This document shows, piece by piece, positions 33,764 through 42,464 of a stretch of 64,000 nucleotides of DNA. The stretch is from assembly GCF_002222595.2 (NCBI RefSeq), contig NZ_CP022413.2:66001-130000 (forward strand), read 5' to 3'. The notes below the pieces were generated by a model. That model did not search any database, was not told the origin of the DNA, and saw only the letters and a list, made by a program, of their open reading frames with translations. The number at the start of each line of letters is the position of its first letter. The stretch's first letter is position 1. The position numbers and the translations under genes were made by a program. This DNA comes from Blautia hansenii DSM 20583 (GTDB lineage: Bacteria > Bacillota > Clostridia > Lachnospirales > Lachnospiraceae).

Positions 33764-33941
33764 GAGCACACCTCCATAAATCGGATAGAGTAAAATGCTC
33801 GCATCTATCATTTCTAGCAAGAGAAGATGAAGTGAAATGCTTGCATTTTCTAATGATTATTATGGATTCATTTTTAGGGCAACACAATCCGTTGAAGTAT
33901 TTTGCGCTTACAACGGGAGTTTGTTTATATGATAATTTCTA

Positions 33942-33970
33942 TTGCATTTGGAAATGTCAAGTGCTAAAAT
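33942..33970 (+). promoter_or_regulatory. Promoter of the LCP gene
   Basis: TTGCAT (33942-33947), 17-base spacer, TAAAAT (33965-33970), 31 bases after the outer IS66 end. It lets the LCP gene be expressed independently of the interrupted capsule operon. Confidence 0.65.
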
Positions 33971-34022
33971 TAAAAATTGATTATAGGAACTTATGTTATT
34001 AGTTTAATAGAAAGGACAAGAG

Positions 34023-35471
34023 ATGAAGAAAAAGAGAATACCGGGAATTATAGCTGTGTTGTTAGAGGTAATTATATCCGCCATATTTATGATATTTTTA
34101 TTTTCAACGAAGATGATTCCCAATAAGTTATTTTTACTGATTGGTGTAGGAATACTTGTACTTACAGTTATTGTATATTTACTTACAATGAATTTTAAGA
34201 ATAAGGTTCGTTTTGTAATAGGTATTGTACTGATTGTATTAATTACAATCTGCTATATTGTTGGCGGTGGATATTTGAAGAAGGGTATTGATACATTATC
34301 TGATATTACAAAACCAGCAGTGGAAAAAACCGGAATTGCAGTATATGTTCGTGAGTCAGACAAGGCGGAAACTCTGGAAGATACAAAGGGATACACATAT
34401 GGTGTATTAGAGGCATTAGATAGAGAGAATACAGATACAGCCATGGAACAGATGAGTGAAGTCATCGGAAATATTGAGACAAAAAACTATACAGATGTAT
34501 CTGCGTTAGTAGATGGTTTGGAGAAAGAAAAAGAAGTTGATGCTATTATCCTGAACACAGGATTTATGAGCTTACTTGAGAGCAGGGAAGATTATGAAAC
34601 TGTGAAGGCTCAGATGAAGCAGGTTCATGTGGAAGAAATTGAGAAAAAGGTAGACTCCGTGGAGGAACCAGTGGCAAGCTCAGAAATTCCAAAGACATTT
34701 TCTGTCTATATTAGTGGAATTGATTCTCGCGAAGGTCTTGTAGCAAACAGCCGCAGTGATGTTAATATTGTAGCTACCGTGAATACAGAGACACATCAAG
34801 TGCTGTTAGTTTCTACTCCACGAGATTATTTTGTACCATTGTCAATTTCTAAGGGGGTTCCTGATAAGTTGACACATGCAGGAATTTATGGAATCGATGT
34901 CAGCAAAGATACACTAGCAATGTTGTATCAGACAGATATTGATTACTACTTCCGTGTAAATTTTGGAGGATTTGAAAAAATTATTGATTCACTTGGTGGT
35001 ATTACTATTGTATCAGATTATACCTTTGATTCAGAGAATGTAGATGGATATTCATATGTAAAGGGTGAAAATCAGGTGAATGGCGCACAGGCATTGGCAT
35101 TTGCCCGTGAAAGATATGCGTTTTCAGAAGGTGACAGACAGCGTGGTAAGAACCAACTGCATGTTATCGAAGGAGTAATTAAGAAAGCTATGAGCCCGGC
35201 TATTTTGAAGAATTTTTCACAGACTATGGAAAGTCTTGTGGGAAGTTTTGAGACAAATATTCCATACGATGTCATTGCCGGTCTTATCCGCCAGCAGTTG
35301 AGTGAGGGCGGAGAATGGTCTGTAGAAAGCTACAGTGTAGATGGTAGTGGTGCAACGAAAGTACCATATTCAATGAGTATGGCGGCCTATGTTATGATTC
35401 CGGATATGAATACAGTGAATACAGCCATTGAAAAGATGAACCAGGTAAAAGAAGGAATTACAGAAGAATAA
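34023..35471 (+). CDS. LytR-CpsA-Psr (LCP) family glycopolymer ligase
   Basis: 482 residues: three N-terminal membrane segments (about 7-28, 36-54, 60-80), an accessory extracellular domain (about 100-215), then the LCP domain from ~228: FSVYISGIDSREG, SRSDVNIVATVNTETHQVLLVSTPRDYFV, HAGIYGI, DYYFRVNFGGFEKIIDSLGGI, ALAFARERYAFSEGDRQRGKNQ. LCP enzymes move glycopolymers from undecaprenyl phosphate to peptidoglycan. Position after the capsule genes suggests that it attaches this capsule; the IS66 pair probably inserted inside the locus. AGAAAGGAC precedes the ATG. Confidence 0.93.
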   Translation: MKKKRIPGIIAVLLEVIISAIFMIFLFSTKMIPNKLFLLIGVGILVLTVIVYLLTMNFKNKVRFVIGIVLIVLITICYIVGGGYLKKGIDTLSDITKPAVEKTGIAVYVRESDKAETLEDTKGYTYGVLEALDRENTDTAMEQMSEVIGNIETKNYTDVSALVDGLEKEKEVDAIILNTGFMSLLESREDYETVKAQMKQVHVEEIEKKVDSVEEPVASSEIPKTFSVYISGIDSREGLVANSRSDVNIVATVNTETHQVLLVSTPRDYFVPLSISKGVPDKLTHAGIYGIDVSKDTLAMLYQTDIDYYFRVNFGGFEKIIDSLGGITIVSDYTFDSENVDGYSYVKGENQVNGAQALAFARERYAFSEGDRQRGKNQLHVIEGVIKKAMSPAILKNFSQTMESLVGSFETNIPYDVIAGLIRQQLSEGGEWSVESYSVDGSGATKVPYSMSMAAYVMIPDMNTVNTAIEKMNQVKEGITEE

Positions 35472-35497
35472 AAGTAGTGCTTAGCAGGTTTATTTAT

Positions 35498-35552
35498 GAA
35501 CCAGGCAACTCCGAGAAAGCAGTTTATAGTTTCCATTGGAGAGGCCTGGTTC
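35498..35552 (+). terminator. Hairpin after the LCP gene
   Basis: GAACCAGGC (35498-35506) pairs with GCCTGGTTC (35544-35552), and CTCC with GGAG further in, with two-base internal loops and a 25-base loop. The T-tract is weak (CTTTATAC), so termination is likely but not certain. Confidence 0.55.
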
Positions 35553-35622
35553 GGACTTTATACATATATTTTATCTCATTTTATATGTTTAGGTGTGTTA
35601 GGGGAATGATATAAAAACGGAG

Positions 35623-35868
35623 GTGTTATCTAGGAAGGATGCACGAAAGCTATTAGCAGAACGTGTAAATGAATTGTGCAAGGAAAAGAAACTTACATAT
35701 GAGGAATTATCATCTAAGTCTGAAGTTCCTATTGAAACAGTATTACAGATGGCAGATGGTTCGGTGAAAAATCCGGGGATATTTGCAATCGCTAAAATTT
35801 GTGAAGGATTGAATGTTTCACTAAAAGATTTCTTTGATACAGATGAATTTAGAAATATTATGATATAA
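35623..35868 (+). CDS. Small XRE-type HTH regulator, start codon doubtful
   Basis: 81 residues: LAERVNELCKEKKLTYEELSSKSEVPIETVLQMADGSVKNPGIFAIAKICEGLNVSLKDFFD, a full Cro/C1-type helix-turn-helix. A paralogue is at 42201-42461. Aligned without gaps from the shared GGAGGT site, the paralogue's ATG corresponds to AGG here. The only in-frame start is a GTG (35623) lying inside the GGAGG, which is a poor start. The gene may therefore be weakly translated or dying, although its frame is intact. A strong terminator follows at 35900. Confidence 0.6.
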   Translation: MLSRKDARKLLAERVNELCKEKKLTYEELSSKSEVPIETVLQMADGSVKNPGIFAIAKICEGLNVSLKDFFDTDEFRNIMI

Positions 35869-35899
35869 AACATTATTTAGAAATATTTTCGATTTCAAG

Positions 35900-35945
35900 A
35901 GCTGTTGCTTTGATTATTAAAAATCATAAAGCAGCAGCTTTTTGT
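35900..35945 (+). terminator. Intrinsic terminator
   Basis: AGCTGTTGCTTT...AAAGCAGCAGCT stem (arms about 35900-35915 and 35922-35939) with a short loop, followed by TTTTTGTCT. Confidence 0.8.
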
Positions 35946-35969
35946 CTATATAAAATAATAAAATACTTC

Positions 35970-35998
35970 TTGCGTCTTTTTCCCAAAGGTGTTATGAT
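35970..35998 (+). promoter_or_regulatory. Promoter of the lic operon
   Basis: TTGCGT (35970-35975), exactly 17 bases, TATGAT (35993-35998). Start of transcription near 36005, so the ATG at 36005 would be leaderless and the AAAGGAG-served ATG at 36035 is preferred. Confidence 0.7.
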
Positions 35999-36034
35999 AC
36001 TATTATGTTCATAAAAATTAAAAGGAGAAAGAAC

Positions 36035-37798
36035 ATGAACATTCAAGAATATGATTTAATGAACTGCATCATGAAACAGGACTATGTGAACCAGAGAATT
36101 TTATCAGAGATAACAGGATATTCTTTGGGCAAGGTAAACAGTTCTTTGAAGAAACTGACAGAATTAGGTTATTTAGATGAGAAAATGCAGTGTACCCCAA
36201 AGGTATATGAAGAATTAGAAGATAAGAAGCCGAACAATGCAATTATTCTTGCCGCAGGATTTGGAATGAGGATGGTTCCCATTAATGTGGAAGTTCCAAA
36301 AGGGATTTTGGAGATTAAGGACGAGCCGTTGATTGAAAGGCTGATTAAGCAGTTACAGGAAGCAGGGATTTTTAAAATTGATATTGTTGTAGGATTTATG
36401 AAGGAACAATATGATTATTTAATTGATAAGTATCATGTAAATCTGATATATAACAAGGATTATATGACGAAGAATAATCTCTATTCTTTAAAATGTGTTA
36501 TGGATAAAGTTGGAAATACTTATATTTTGCCTTGTGATTTATGGTGCTTTGAAAATCCTTTTTCAGAGAGGGAATGGTATTCCTGGTATATGCTTAGCAA
36601 CAGAGAGGTTGAGGAGAGCAATGTAAGGATTAACCGCAAGAAAGAGATTGTGGAGACTAAGAAGAATGAACTGGGAAATCAGATGTTTGGTATTTCTTAT
36701 ATTTTGAAGGAAGAGGCAGAGGTTTTAAAAGAGAATATTTTACGTCTTTCAAAAGAAAGGGAATATTCTTATGCATTCTGGGAAGAAGCTGCAATGAAGA
36801 ATGGCAAGATGATTTTAAAGCCTCGTGAAGTTTCTCAAAATCTGGTATATGAAATTAATACGTTAGAGGAATTAAGGGAATTAGATGAAGATTCTAATCA
36901 GCTAAATTCAGATATTATTTCTTTGATTTCGAAAGTGCTTTCCTGTGATACAAAGGAAATTGTAGAGATAAAAGCTTTGAAAAAAGGAATGACAAATCGT
37001 TCTTTTGAATTTAGTTGCCGAGGAGAGCGTTATATTATGCGTGTTCCGGGAGAGGGAACAGATAAGATGATTAACCGTAAGAATGAATATAATGTCTATC
37101 AGGCATTGGAAGGTCAGAATATCTGTGATCCGGTTTGTTATATGTCTCCTGAGACAGGATATAAAATTACTAAATTTTTAGATAATGCCAGGGTATGTGA
37201 TCCTTATGCAGAAGAAGATGTGCAGAAATGTATGAAAAAGCTTCGTGGATTTCATGAATGTAAGCTGCAGGTAAATCATGAATTTGATTTGTTTGGTCAG
37301 ATAGAATATTACGAATCACTGCGAAATGGAACAAAATCCATGTATCGTGATTATGAGGAAACAAAAAGAAAGGTATATGAGCTGAAAACCTATATTGATA
37401 AAGCTCCTAAGAATATAGCACTTACTCATATTGATGCAGTTCCGGATAATTTCCTTTTTACAGGGGATGAAATTCGTTTGATTGACTGGGAATATGCAGG
37501 AATGCAGGATGTACACGTGGATATTGCAATGTTTGCGATTTATGCCATGTATGACAGAGAGCATGTAGAGAAATTAATTGATGCTTATTTTGATAATGCT
37601 TGTGAAAGAGCGATTAGGATAAAAATTTATGCTTACATTGCGGTATGCGGATTTTTATGGAGCAACTGGTGTGAATATAAGAGTATCTGTGGTGTGGAAT
37701 TTGGAGAATATTCTCTGAGACAATACCGATATGCAAAGGATTACTATAAGATTGTGAAGGAAGAGCTTAGCAGGGAAGGAAAAGAAGAAAATGTATAA
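36035..37798 (+). CDS. Fusion: winged HTH + phosphocholine cytidylyltransferase-like + choline kinase (LicA)
   Basis: 587 residues. 1-55: winged-helix DNA-binding part (MKQDYVNQRILSEITGYSLGKVNSSLKKLTELGYL). 60-290: nucleotidyltransferase (AIILAAGFGMRMVPINVEVPKGILEIKDEPLIERLIKQL). 300-587: choline kinase/APH fold with ALKKGMTNRSFEF, TKFLDNARV, LTHIDAVPDNFLF and IRLIDWEYAGMQD (Brenner motif and Mg-binding DWEY). It would phosphorylate choline and form CDP-choline, and the HTH might make it self-regulating. It is first in an operon with LicC and a BCCT transporter. In the first kinase motif the usual LicC GxGxR is GFGMRM, so activity is likely. Confidence 0.85.
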   Translation: MNIQEYDLMNCIMKQDYVNQRILSEITGYSLGKVNSSLKKLTELGYLDEKMQCTPKVYEELEDKKPNNAIILAAGFGMRMVPINVEVPKGILEIKDEPLIERLIKQLQEAGIFKIDIVVGFMKEQYDYLIDKYHVNLIYNKDYMTKNNLYSLKCVMDKVGNTYILPCDLWCFENPFSEREWYSWYMLSNREVEESNVRINRKKEIVETKKNELGNQMFGISYILKEEAEVLKENILRLSKEREYSYAFWEEAAMKNGKMILKPREVSQNLVYEINTLEELRELDEDSNQLNSDIISLISKVLSCDTKEIVEIKALKKGMTNRSFEFSCRGERYIMRVPGEGTDKMINRKNEYNVYQALEGQNICDPVCYMSPETGYKITKFLDNARVCDPYAEEDVQKCMKKLRGFHECKLQVNHEFDLFGQIEYYESLRNGTKSMYRDYEETKRKVYELKTYIDKAPKNIALTHIDAVPDNFLFTGDEIRLIDWEYAGMQDVHVDIAMFAIYAMYDREHVEKLIDAYFDNACERAIRIKIYAYIAVCGFLWSNWCEYKSICGVEFGEYSLRQYRYAKDYYKIVKEELSREGKEENV

Positions 37799-38528
37799 AG
37801 TAAAGCGTGCAATTATTATGGCGGCAGGGATTGGAAAGAGAATGCAGCCGGTGACATTGGAAACACCAAAACCTCTTGTAAAGGTAAACGGAGTACGAAT
37901 GATTGATACCGTTATACAGGGACTTTTAGAAAATGGAATATCAGAAATCTATGTGGTTGTGGGATATTTAAAAGAGAAATTTGCGGTTTTAGAGCAGGAA
38001 TATCCACAAGTAAAACTGATTGAAAATCCTTATTATGATATTTATAACAACATTTCTTCTCTGTATGTGGCAAGGGATTATCTGGAAGATGTGATTATTT
38101 TGGACGGAGACCAGATTATTTACAACCCTTCTATTTTGGCACCGGAGTTTGAGCGTTCCGGTTACAATGCAGTCTGGACAGATGAGGAAACCGATGAATG
38201 GCTGATGACGGTGGAGAATGGAATTGTGAAATCTTGCAGCAGAACCGGTGGAAAATCAGGTTGGCAGCTCTTTAGCATTTCTCGTTGGAATGCAGAAGAT
38301 GGAAAGAAGCTGAGAAAGCATCTGGAAGAAGAATTTGAGGAGAAAGAAAATCGCCAGATTTACTGGGACGATGTGGCAATGTTCTGTCATCCACAGGAAT
38401 ACCGGTTGGGAATTCGTAAAATGCAGGCAGGCGACATCATAGAGGTGGATAATTTATCAGAACTTGCCCAGTTAGATAGCAGTTACGAGAAATATTTAGG
38501 AGGAAATTCAGATGCAGAAAGACAGTAA
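37791..38528 (+). CDS. licC: LicC-type phosphocholine cytidylyltransferase
   Basis: 245 residues: AIIMAAGIGKRMQPVTLETPKPLVKVNGVRMIDTVI (nucleotide-binding loop), VVVGYLKEKF, IENPYYDIYNNISSLYVARDYL (choline-pocket region of LicC) and VIILDGDQII (metal-binding DGD). It activates phosphocholine with CTP. It overlaps the fusion gene by eight bases and the transporter gene by 17, so the three are tightly coupled. Because the upstream fusion also has a nucleotidyltransferase domain, the operon encodes two, possibly with different phospho-alcohols. Confidence 0.88.
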   Translation: MYKVKRAIIMAAGIGKRMQPVTLETPKPLVKVNGVRMIDTVIQGLLENGISEIYVVVGYLKEKFAVLEQEYPQVKLIENPYYDIYNNISSLYVARDYLEDVIILDGDQIIYNPSILAPEFERSGYNAVWTDEETDEWLMTVENGIVKSCSRTGGKSGWQLFSISRWNAEDGKKLRKHLEEEFEEKENRQIYWDDVAMFCHPQEYRLGIRKMQAGDIIEVDNLSELAQLDSSYEKYLGGNSDAERQ

Positions 38529-40032
38529 AAAACAGATTGATTGGACCATTACTCTGGTTCCTCTTGGAATTGTAGTTGCCCTTAGTGTGTTATTTTTCTT
38601 TATGCCGGAGCAGTCTAATGCAATATTGAGCCAAATTCGTTTTTTCTTTGGTGATACATTTGGAACTTATTATCTGGTAATCGGACTTGGTGTATTTTTG
38701 CTTTCCATTTATATAGCAATGTCAAAGTATGGAGATATTGTGTTAGGTGGCAAAGATGAGAAACCAAAGTATTCCTTTTTTGCATGGGGCAGTATGATGT
38801 TTACCTGTGGACTTGCAGCAGATATTTTGTTTTATTCTTTCTCAGAATGGGTTATGTATGCATCAGATCCCCACATTGCAGAGCTAGGAAGTATACAGGA
38901 ATGGGCAGGAGTGTTCCCTATGTTCCACTGGAGCTTTATTCCATGGGGATTTTACCTTGTTTTGGCAGCTGCATTTGGGTTTATGCTCCACGTAAGAAAA
39001 AGAGAACGTCAGAAATATTCCGAAGCATGCCGTCCTTTATTGGGTAAACATACAGACGGATTAGCAGGAAAAATAATTGACTTATTAGCAGTGTTTGCTC
39101 TGCTGGCAGGAACAGCAACAACCTTTAGCGTTGCAACTCCTTTGATGGCAGAAGTGGTAAGCGAGCTGTTCCACGTTGAAATCAGTCGTACAGTAATTAC
39201 GATTATTATTCTGCTTTTAACTTGCCTTGTTTACACCTATTCTCTTTTACACGGATTTAAGGGGATTAGTTTTCTGGCAAAAGCGTGTATTTATCTGTTC
39301 TTTGGGTTATTGGTGTTTGTTCTTTTATTCGGAGGAGAGACAAAATACATTATTGAATCAGGATTTGCTTCTTTTGGAAAGATGATCGGAGAATTTGTGG
39401 AGCTTTCTACCTTTACAGATCCTCTGAGAACATCTTCTTTCCCTCAGAATTGGACGATTTATTACTGGGCTTATTGGATGGTTTGGTGTGTTGCAGCTCC
39501 ATTCTTTATCGGAAGTATTTCCAGAGGAAGAACCATTCGCCAGACAATTTTAGGCGGATATGGATTTGGAGTGGGTTCTACACTGGTAAGTTTTGTGGTT
39601 TTAGGAAATTATTCTATGGGACTGCAGACATCCGGTGCAGCAGATTTTATTGCACAGTATCAGGCTGACGGAGATGTATATGGAATGATTATTTCTGTAA
39701 TTAAGACACTGCCATGTGCACCGTTGATTTTAGTGTTATTATTGATTACGATGATTGCATTTTATGCAACTTCTTTTGACTCTATTGCACTGACAGCTTC
39801 TTGCTATAGTTATAGAAAACTGGGAGAAAATGAGAGTCCAAATAAGCTGATACAGTTAATGTGGTGTATCTTGTTGATTGTACTTCCTATTGGACTGGTA
39901 TTTTCGGAAAGCTCTATGAGCAATCTGCAGTCTGTCAGTATTGTAGCAGCGTTTCCTATAGCGATTGTCATTGTGATGATTGCAGTCAGTTTTATAAAAG
40001 ATGCGGGGAAATATTTGAGAGAGAAAAAATAA
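38512..40032 (+). CDS. BCCT-family choline/betaine-type transporter
   Basis: 506 residues, 12 membrane segments. Family signature region: SFFAWGSMMFTCGLAADILFYSFSEWVMY and WTIYYWAYWMVWCVAAPFFIGSISRGRTIRQ (aromatic box of BCCT carriers). It most likely imports choline for the kinase encoded upstream, as in lic loci, where the transporter is LicB of another family. A strong terminator follows at 40044. Substrate is inference from context. Confidence 0.9.
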   Translation: MQKDSKKQIDWTITLVPLGIVVALSVLFFFMPEQSNAILSQIRFFFGDTFGTYYLVIGLGVFLLSIYIAMSKYGDIVLGGKDEKPKYSFFAWGSMMFTCGLAADILFYSFSEWVMYASDPHIAELGSIQEWAGVFPMFHWSFIPWGFYLVLAAAFGFMLHVRKRERQKYSEACRPLLGKHTDGLAGKIIDLLAVFALLAGTATTFSVATPLMAEVVSELFHVEISRTVITIIILLLTCLVYTYSLLHGFKGISFLAKACIYLFFGLLVFVLLFGGETKYIIESGFASFGKMIGEFVELSTFTDPLRTSSFPQNWTIYYWAYWMVWCVAAPFFIGSISRGRTIRQTILGGYGFGVGSTLVSFVVLGNYSMGLQTSGAADFIAQYQADGDVYGMIISVIKTLPCAPLILVLLLITMIAFYATSFDSIALTASCYSYRKLGENESPNKLIQLMWCILLIVLPIGLVFSESSMSNLQSVSIVAAFPIAIVIVMIAVSFIKDAGKYLREKK

Positions 40033-40043
40033 AAAGGAAGAGT

Positions 40044-40088
40044 AAGAAGACGAAAGCATCCATTTCTTTCGTCTTCTTTATTTTTTCA
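40044..40088 (+). terminator. Terminator of the lic operon
   Basis: 13-bp perfect stem (AAGAAGACGAAAG, 40044-40056, with 40066-40078), nine-base loop, then a T-rich run to 40086. Confidence 0.88.
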
Positions 40089-40191
40089 TATTTATTGTGA
40101 ATATTATAAGAAAAAAAGGATAATGAAGGAGTTTTTTTGTAAGGTATGGAAAAAATGAGAAAATATGCAAGAAAACATTAAAAAATGGAAA

Positions 40192-40206
40192 GAAATCTGC
40201 TATAAT
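40192..40206 (+). promoter_or_regulatory. Extended -10 promoter of glmS
   Basis: TGCTATAAT (extended -10, TATAAT at 40201-40206) 17 bases after a TTAAAA-like -35. The resulting leader is only ~45 bases, too short for a glmS ribozyme. Confidence 0.65.
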
Positions 40207-40258
40207 TAGACGAAAATACAAAAAAATAAAACGATTGTACAAATAGGAGGTATAAAAT

Positions 40259-42097
40259 ATGTGTGGAATTGTGGGATATGTGGGAAAAGAAAATGCGGCA
40301 TCTATTTTGATAGAGGGGCTTTCCAAGCTGGAGTATAGAGGATATGATTCTGCGGGTATTGCGGTGCTGGATAATAGCCGCGACAAAAAAGAAATTGAAA
40401 TCATCAAGGCGAAAGGTCGTTTACAGGCGCTTCGTGAGATGACAGATAATGGAAAAGCGGTAAAAGGGTATTGTGGAATTGGTCATACCCGCTGGGCTAC
40501 GCATGGTGAACCATCAGTGATTAATGCGCACCCTCATGTATCAAAGGATAAAAAAATCGCGGTGGTACATAATGGGATTATTGAAAATTATAAGGAAATA
40601 AAGGAATATTTACAGAAAAAAGGTTATGAATTTGTGTCACAAACAGACACAGAAGTAATCGCCCATCTTTTGGACTATTATTACAAAGGGAACTGTTTGG
40701 AAGCGATTACAAAGGTATTAGGAAGAGTGAGAGGTTCCTATGCGTTGGGAATTCTTTTTCAGGAAAATCCGGGAGTTATGTATGCTGTGAGAAAGGATAG
40801 TCCTTTAATCGTTGGGAAATCTCCTCAGGGAAATCTCATTGCATCTGATGTCCCTGCGATTTTGAAGTATACAAAGACCGTATGCTACATTGATGACAGA
40901 GAAATTGCCGAAATTAAGGCAGATGGTATACGTTTTTATGATATTGATCAGGAAGAATTGCAAAAAGAGTTCAAAACCGTGGAGTGGGATGCAAAAGCAG
41001 CGGAAAAAGAGGGCTTTGAGCATTTTATGCTGAAGGAAATCTATGAGCAGCCGAAAGCAGTAGCAGATACTATCAGTCCCAGAATTAAGAATGGGAAAAT
41101 TGTGATTGACGAATTGGAAATGACAGACGAAGATATTAAGAAGGTCAGTCGTATTCAGATGGTAGCTTGTGGTTCTGCATATCATGTGTGCGTATGTGCG
41201 AAATATGTGCTGGAAAAGCTGGCAAAAATACCGGTAGATGTGGATTTGGCATCGGAGTTTCGCTACAGGAATCCCCTTATGGCGAAGGACACATTGGTGA
41301 TTGTCGTGAGTCAGTCGGGGGAAACGGCAGATTCGCTGGCAGCTTTAAGGGAGTCTAAGAAAAAGGGTTATAAAGTGCTGGGAATTGTAAATGTAGTAGG
41401 AAGTTCTATTGCACGAGAAGCGGATAGTGTTTTTTATACATGGGCAGGACCGGAAATCTCCGTGGCTACTACAAAAGCGTACAGTACTCAGCTGGCAGCA
41501 GTTTATCTCATTGGATTACTTTTTGGAAAAGTAAGGGGTACGATTAAAGATAAAGAGTATAGAGAATATATTCACGAGCTGGGAAGACTTCCTGAGAAAA
41601 TTCAGAAGATTTTAGATGAAAAAGAGAGGATACAGTGGCTTGCTAATAAGTATTCGCATACAAAAGATGTGTTCTTTATCGGAAGAGGTCTGGACTATGC
41701 CATTTCTTTAGAAGGTTCTTTGAAGTTAAAAGAAATATCTTATATTCATTCTGAAGCTTATGCGGCAGGGGAATTAAAACATGGCACGATTTCTCTTATT
41801 GAAGAAGGAGTTCTGGTAGTTGGTGCAGCAACACAACCGGATTTATTTGAGAAAGAGGTCAGCAATTTAGTAGAAGTGCGAAGTCGTGGAGCATGTGTCT
41901 TAGGGCTGACTTCTTATGGGAATTATTCCATAGAAGATATTGCAGATTTTACTGTGTATGTGCCTAAGACACAGGATGTTTTTACTACCAGTCTGGCTGT
42001 TGTTCCACTGCAGTTGCTGGCATATTATATTTCAGTTGCTAAGGGCTTGGATGTTGATAAGCCAAGAAATCTTGCAAAGAGTGTTACAGTAGAATAG
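40259..42097 (+). CDS. glmS: Glutamine-fructose-6-phosphate aminotransferase
   Basis: 612 residues. N-terminal glutaminase with the catalytic Cys2 (MCGIVGYVGKENA), GHTRWATHGEPS and HNGIIENY. C-terminal two SIS domains: MVACGSAYHV, VSQSGETADSLAALRE and GRGLDYAISLEGSLKLKEISYIHSEAYAAGELKHGTISLIEE. It makes glucosamine-6-phosphate for wall and capsule amino sugars. AGGAGG precedes the ATG. Full length. Control by the glmS ribozyme, common in Firmicutes, is absent. Confidence 0.97.
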   Translation: MCGIVGYVGKENAASILIEGLSKLEYRGYDSAGIAVLDNSRDKKEIEIIKAKGRLQALREMTDNGKAVKGYCGIGHTRWATHGEPSVINAHPHVSKDKKIAVVHNGIIENYKEIKEYLQKKGYEFVSQTDTEVIAHLLDYYYKGNCLEAITKVLGRVRGSYALGILFQENPGVMYAVRKDSPLIVGKSPQGNLIASDVPAILKYTKTVCYIDDREIAEIKADGIRFYDIDQEELQKEFKTVEWDAKAAEKEGFEHFMLKEIYEQPKAVADTISPRIKNGKIVIDELEMTDEDIKKVSRIQMVACGSAYHVCVCAKYVLEKLAKIPVDVDLASEFRYRNPLMAKDTLVIVVSQSGETADSLAALRESKKKGYKVLGIVNVVGSSIAREADSVFYTWAGPEISVATTKAYSTQLAAVYLIGLLFGKVRGTIKDKEYREYIHELGRLPEKIQKILDEKERIQWLANKYSHTKDVFFIGRGLDYAISLEGSLKLKEISYIHSEAYAAGELKHGTISLIEEGVLVVGAATQPDLFEKEVSNLVEVRSRGACVLGLTSYGNYSIEDIADFTVYVPKTQDVFTTSLAVVPLQLLAYYISVAKGLDVDKPRNLAKSVTVE

Positions 42098-42104
42098 AGA
42101 TGGA

Positions 42105-42192
42105 AAGTGTACTATCAAATAAGGCACTAGTGTTATATATGGTAGTAATTGGAAAATAATAAGTAGTACACTGATAGTACCAAAAATGGAGG
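42105..42192 (+). promoter_or_regulatory. Candidate operator/promoter of XRE gene 2
   Basis: AGTGTACTATC near 42111 recurs inverted as GTAGTACACT near 42163 and again, in part, as GATAGTACC and GGTACTATT. The repeated ACTATC/GATAGT blocks directly before a Cro-like gene suggest autoregulation. Confidence 0.4.
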
Positions 42193-42200
42193 TACTATTT

Positions 42201-42461
42201 ATGATTCGTTCACGAAAGATATTAGCAGATCGTATTAATAATCTGTGTAAGGAACAAGGAATAACTTATTATGCGCTATCCTATAAATCAGCAGTTCCCC
42301 TGACTACATTGCTGCACATTGTAAACGGCTCAACCAAAAATCCGGGAATATTTACTATTCATAAAATTTGCGAGGGATTTGAGATTTCATTAAAGGACTT
42401 CTTTGATACAGAGGAATTCTGCGAAATGAGAGGAGATTTTGAAGAGGAGATGCAGATTTAA
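42201..42461 (+). CDS. Small XRE-type HTH regulator (paralogue of 35623 gene)
   Basis: 86 residues from ATG 42201 (GGAGG eight bases upstream): MIRSRKILADRINNLCKEQG, TYYALSYKSAVPLTTLLHIVNGSTKNPGIFTIHKICEGFEISLKDFFD. Cro/C1-type HTH over the whole length, then an acidic tail. More than half of the residues match the 35623 gene. It is followed by the 42465 gene after three bases; the target operon is unknown. Repeated GATAGT/ACTATC blocks upstream suggest self-control. Confidence 0.85.
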   Translation: MIRSRKILADRINNLCKEQGITYYALSYKSAVPLTTLLHIVNGSTKNPGIFTIHKICEGFEISLKDFFDTEEFCEMRGDFEEEMQI

Positions 42462-42464
42462 TCA

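Larger units (their letters stand above)
28347..33911. mobile_element. Outer IS66-family element (interrupted)
   Basis: Ends are GTAAGCGCAAAATA at 28347 and its complement ending at 33911, with about 20 of 23 terminal bases matched. It holds tnpA (33350-33763), tnpB (33012-33356) and tnpC (split by the inner element into 32697-32860 and 28425-29885), all on the minus strand. Without the insert it would be ~2.75 kb. The 8-base flanks (GATTTATG and AACGGGAG) differ, so the normal IS66 8-bp target duplication is missing. A 27-base subterminal inverted repeat lies at 28396-28422 and 33785-33811. Confidence 0.85.

Noticed and set aside
40089..40258. glmS ribozyme upstream of glmS
   Set aside because: The promoter at 40201 leaves only ~45 bases of leader, and the conserved ribozyme core is not seen.
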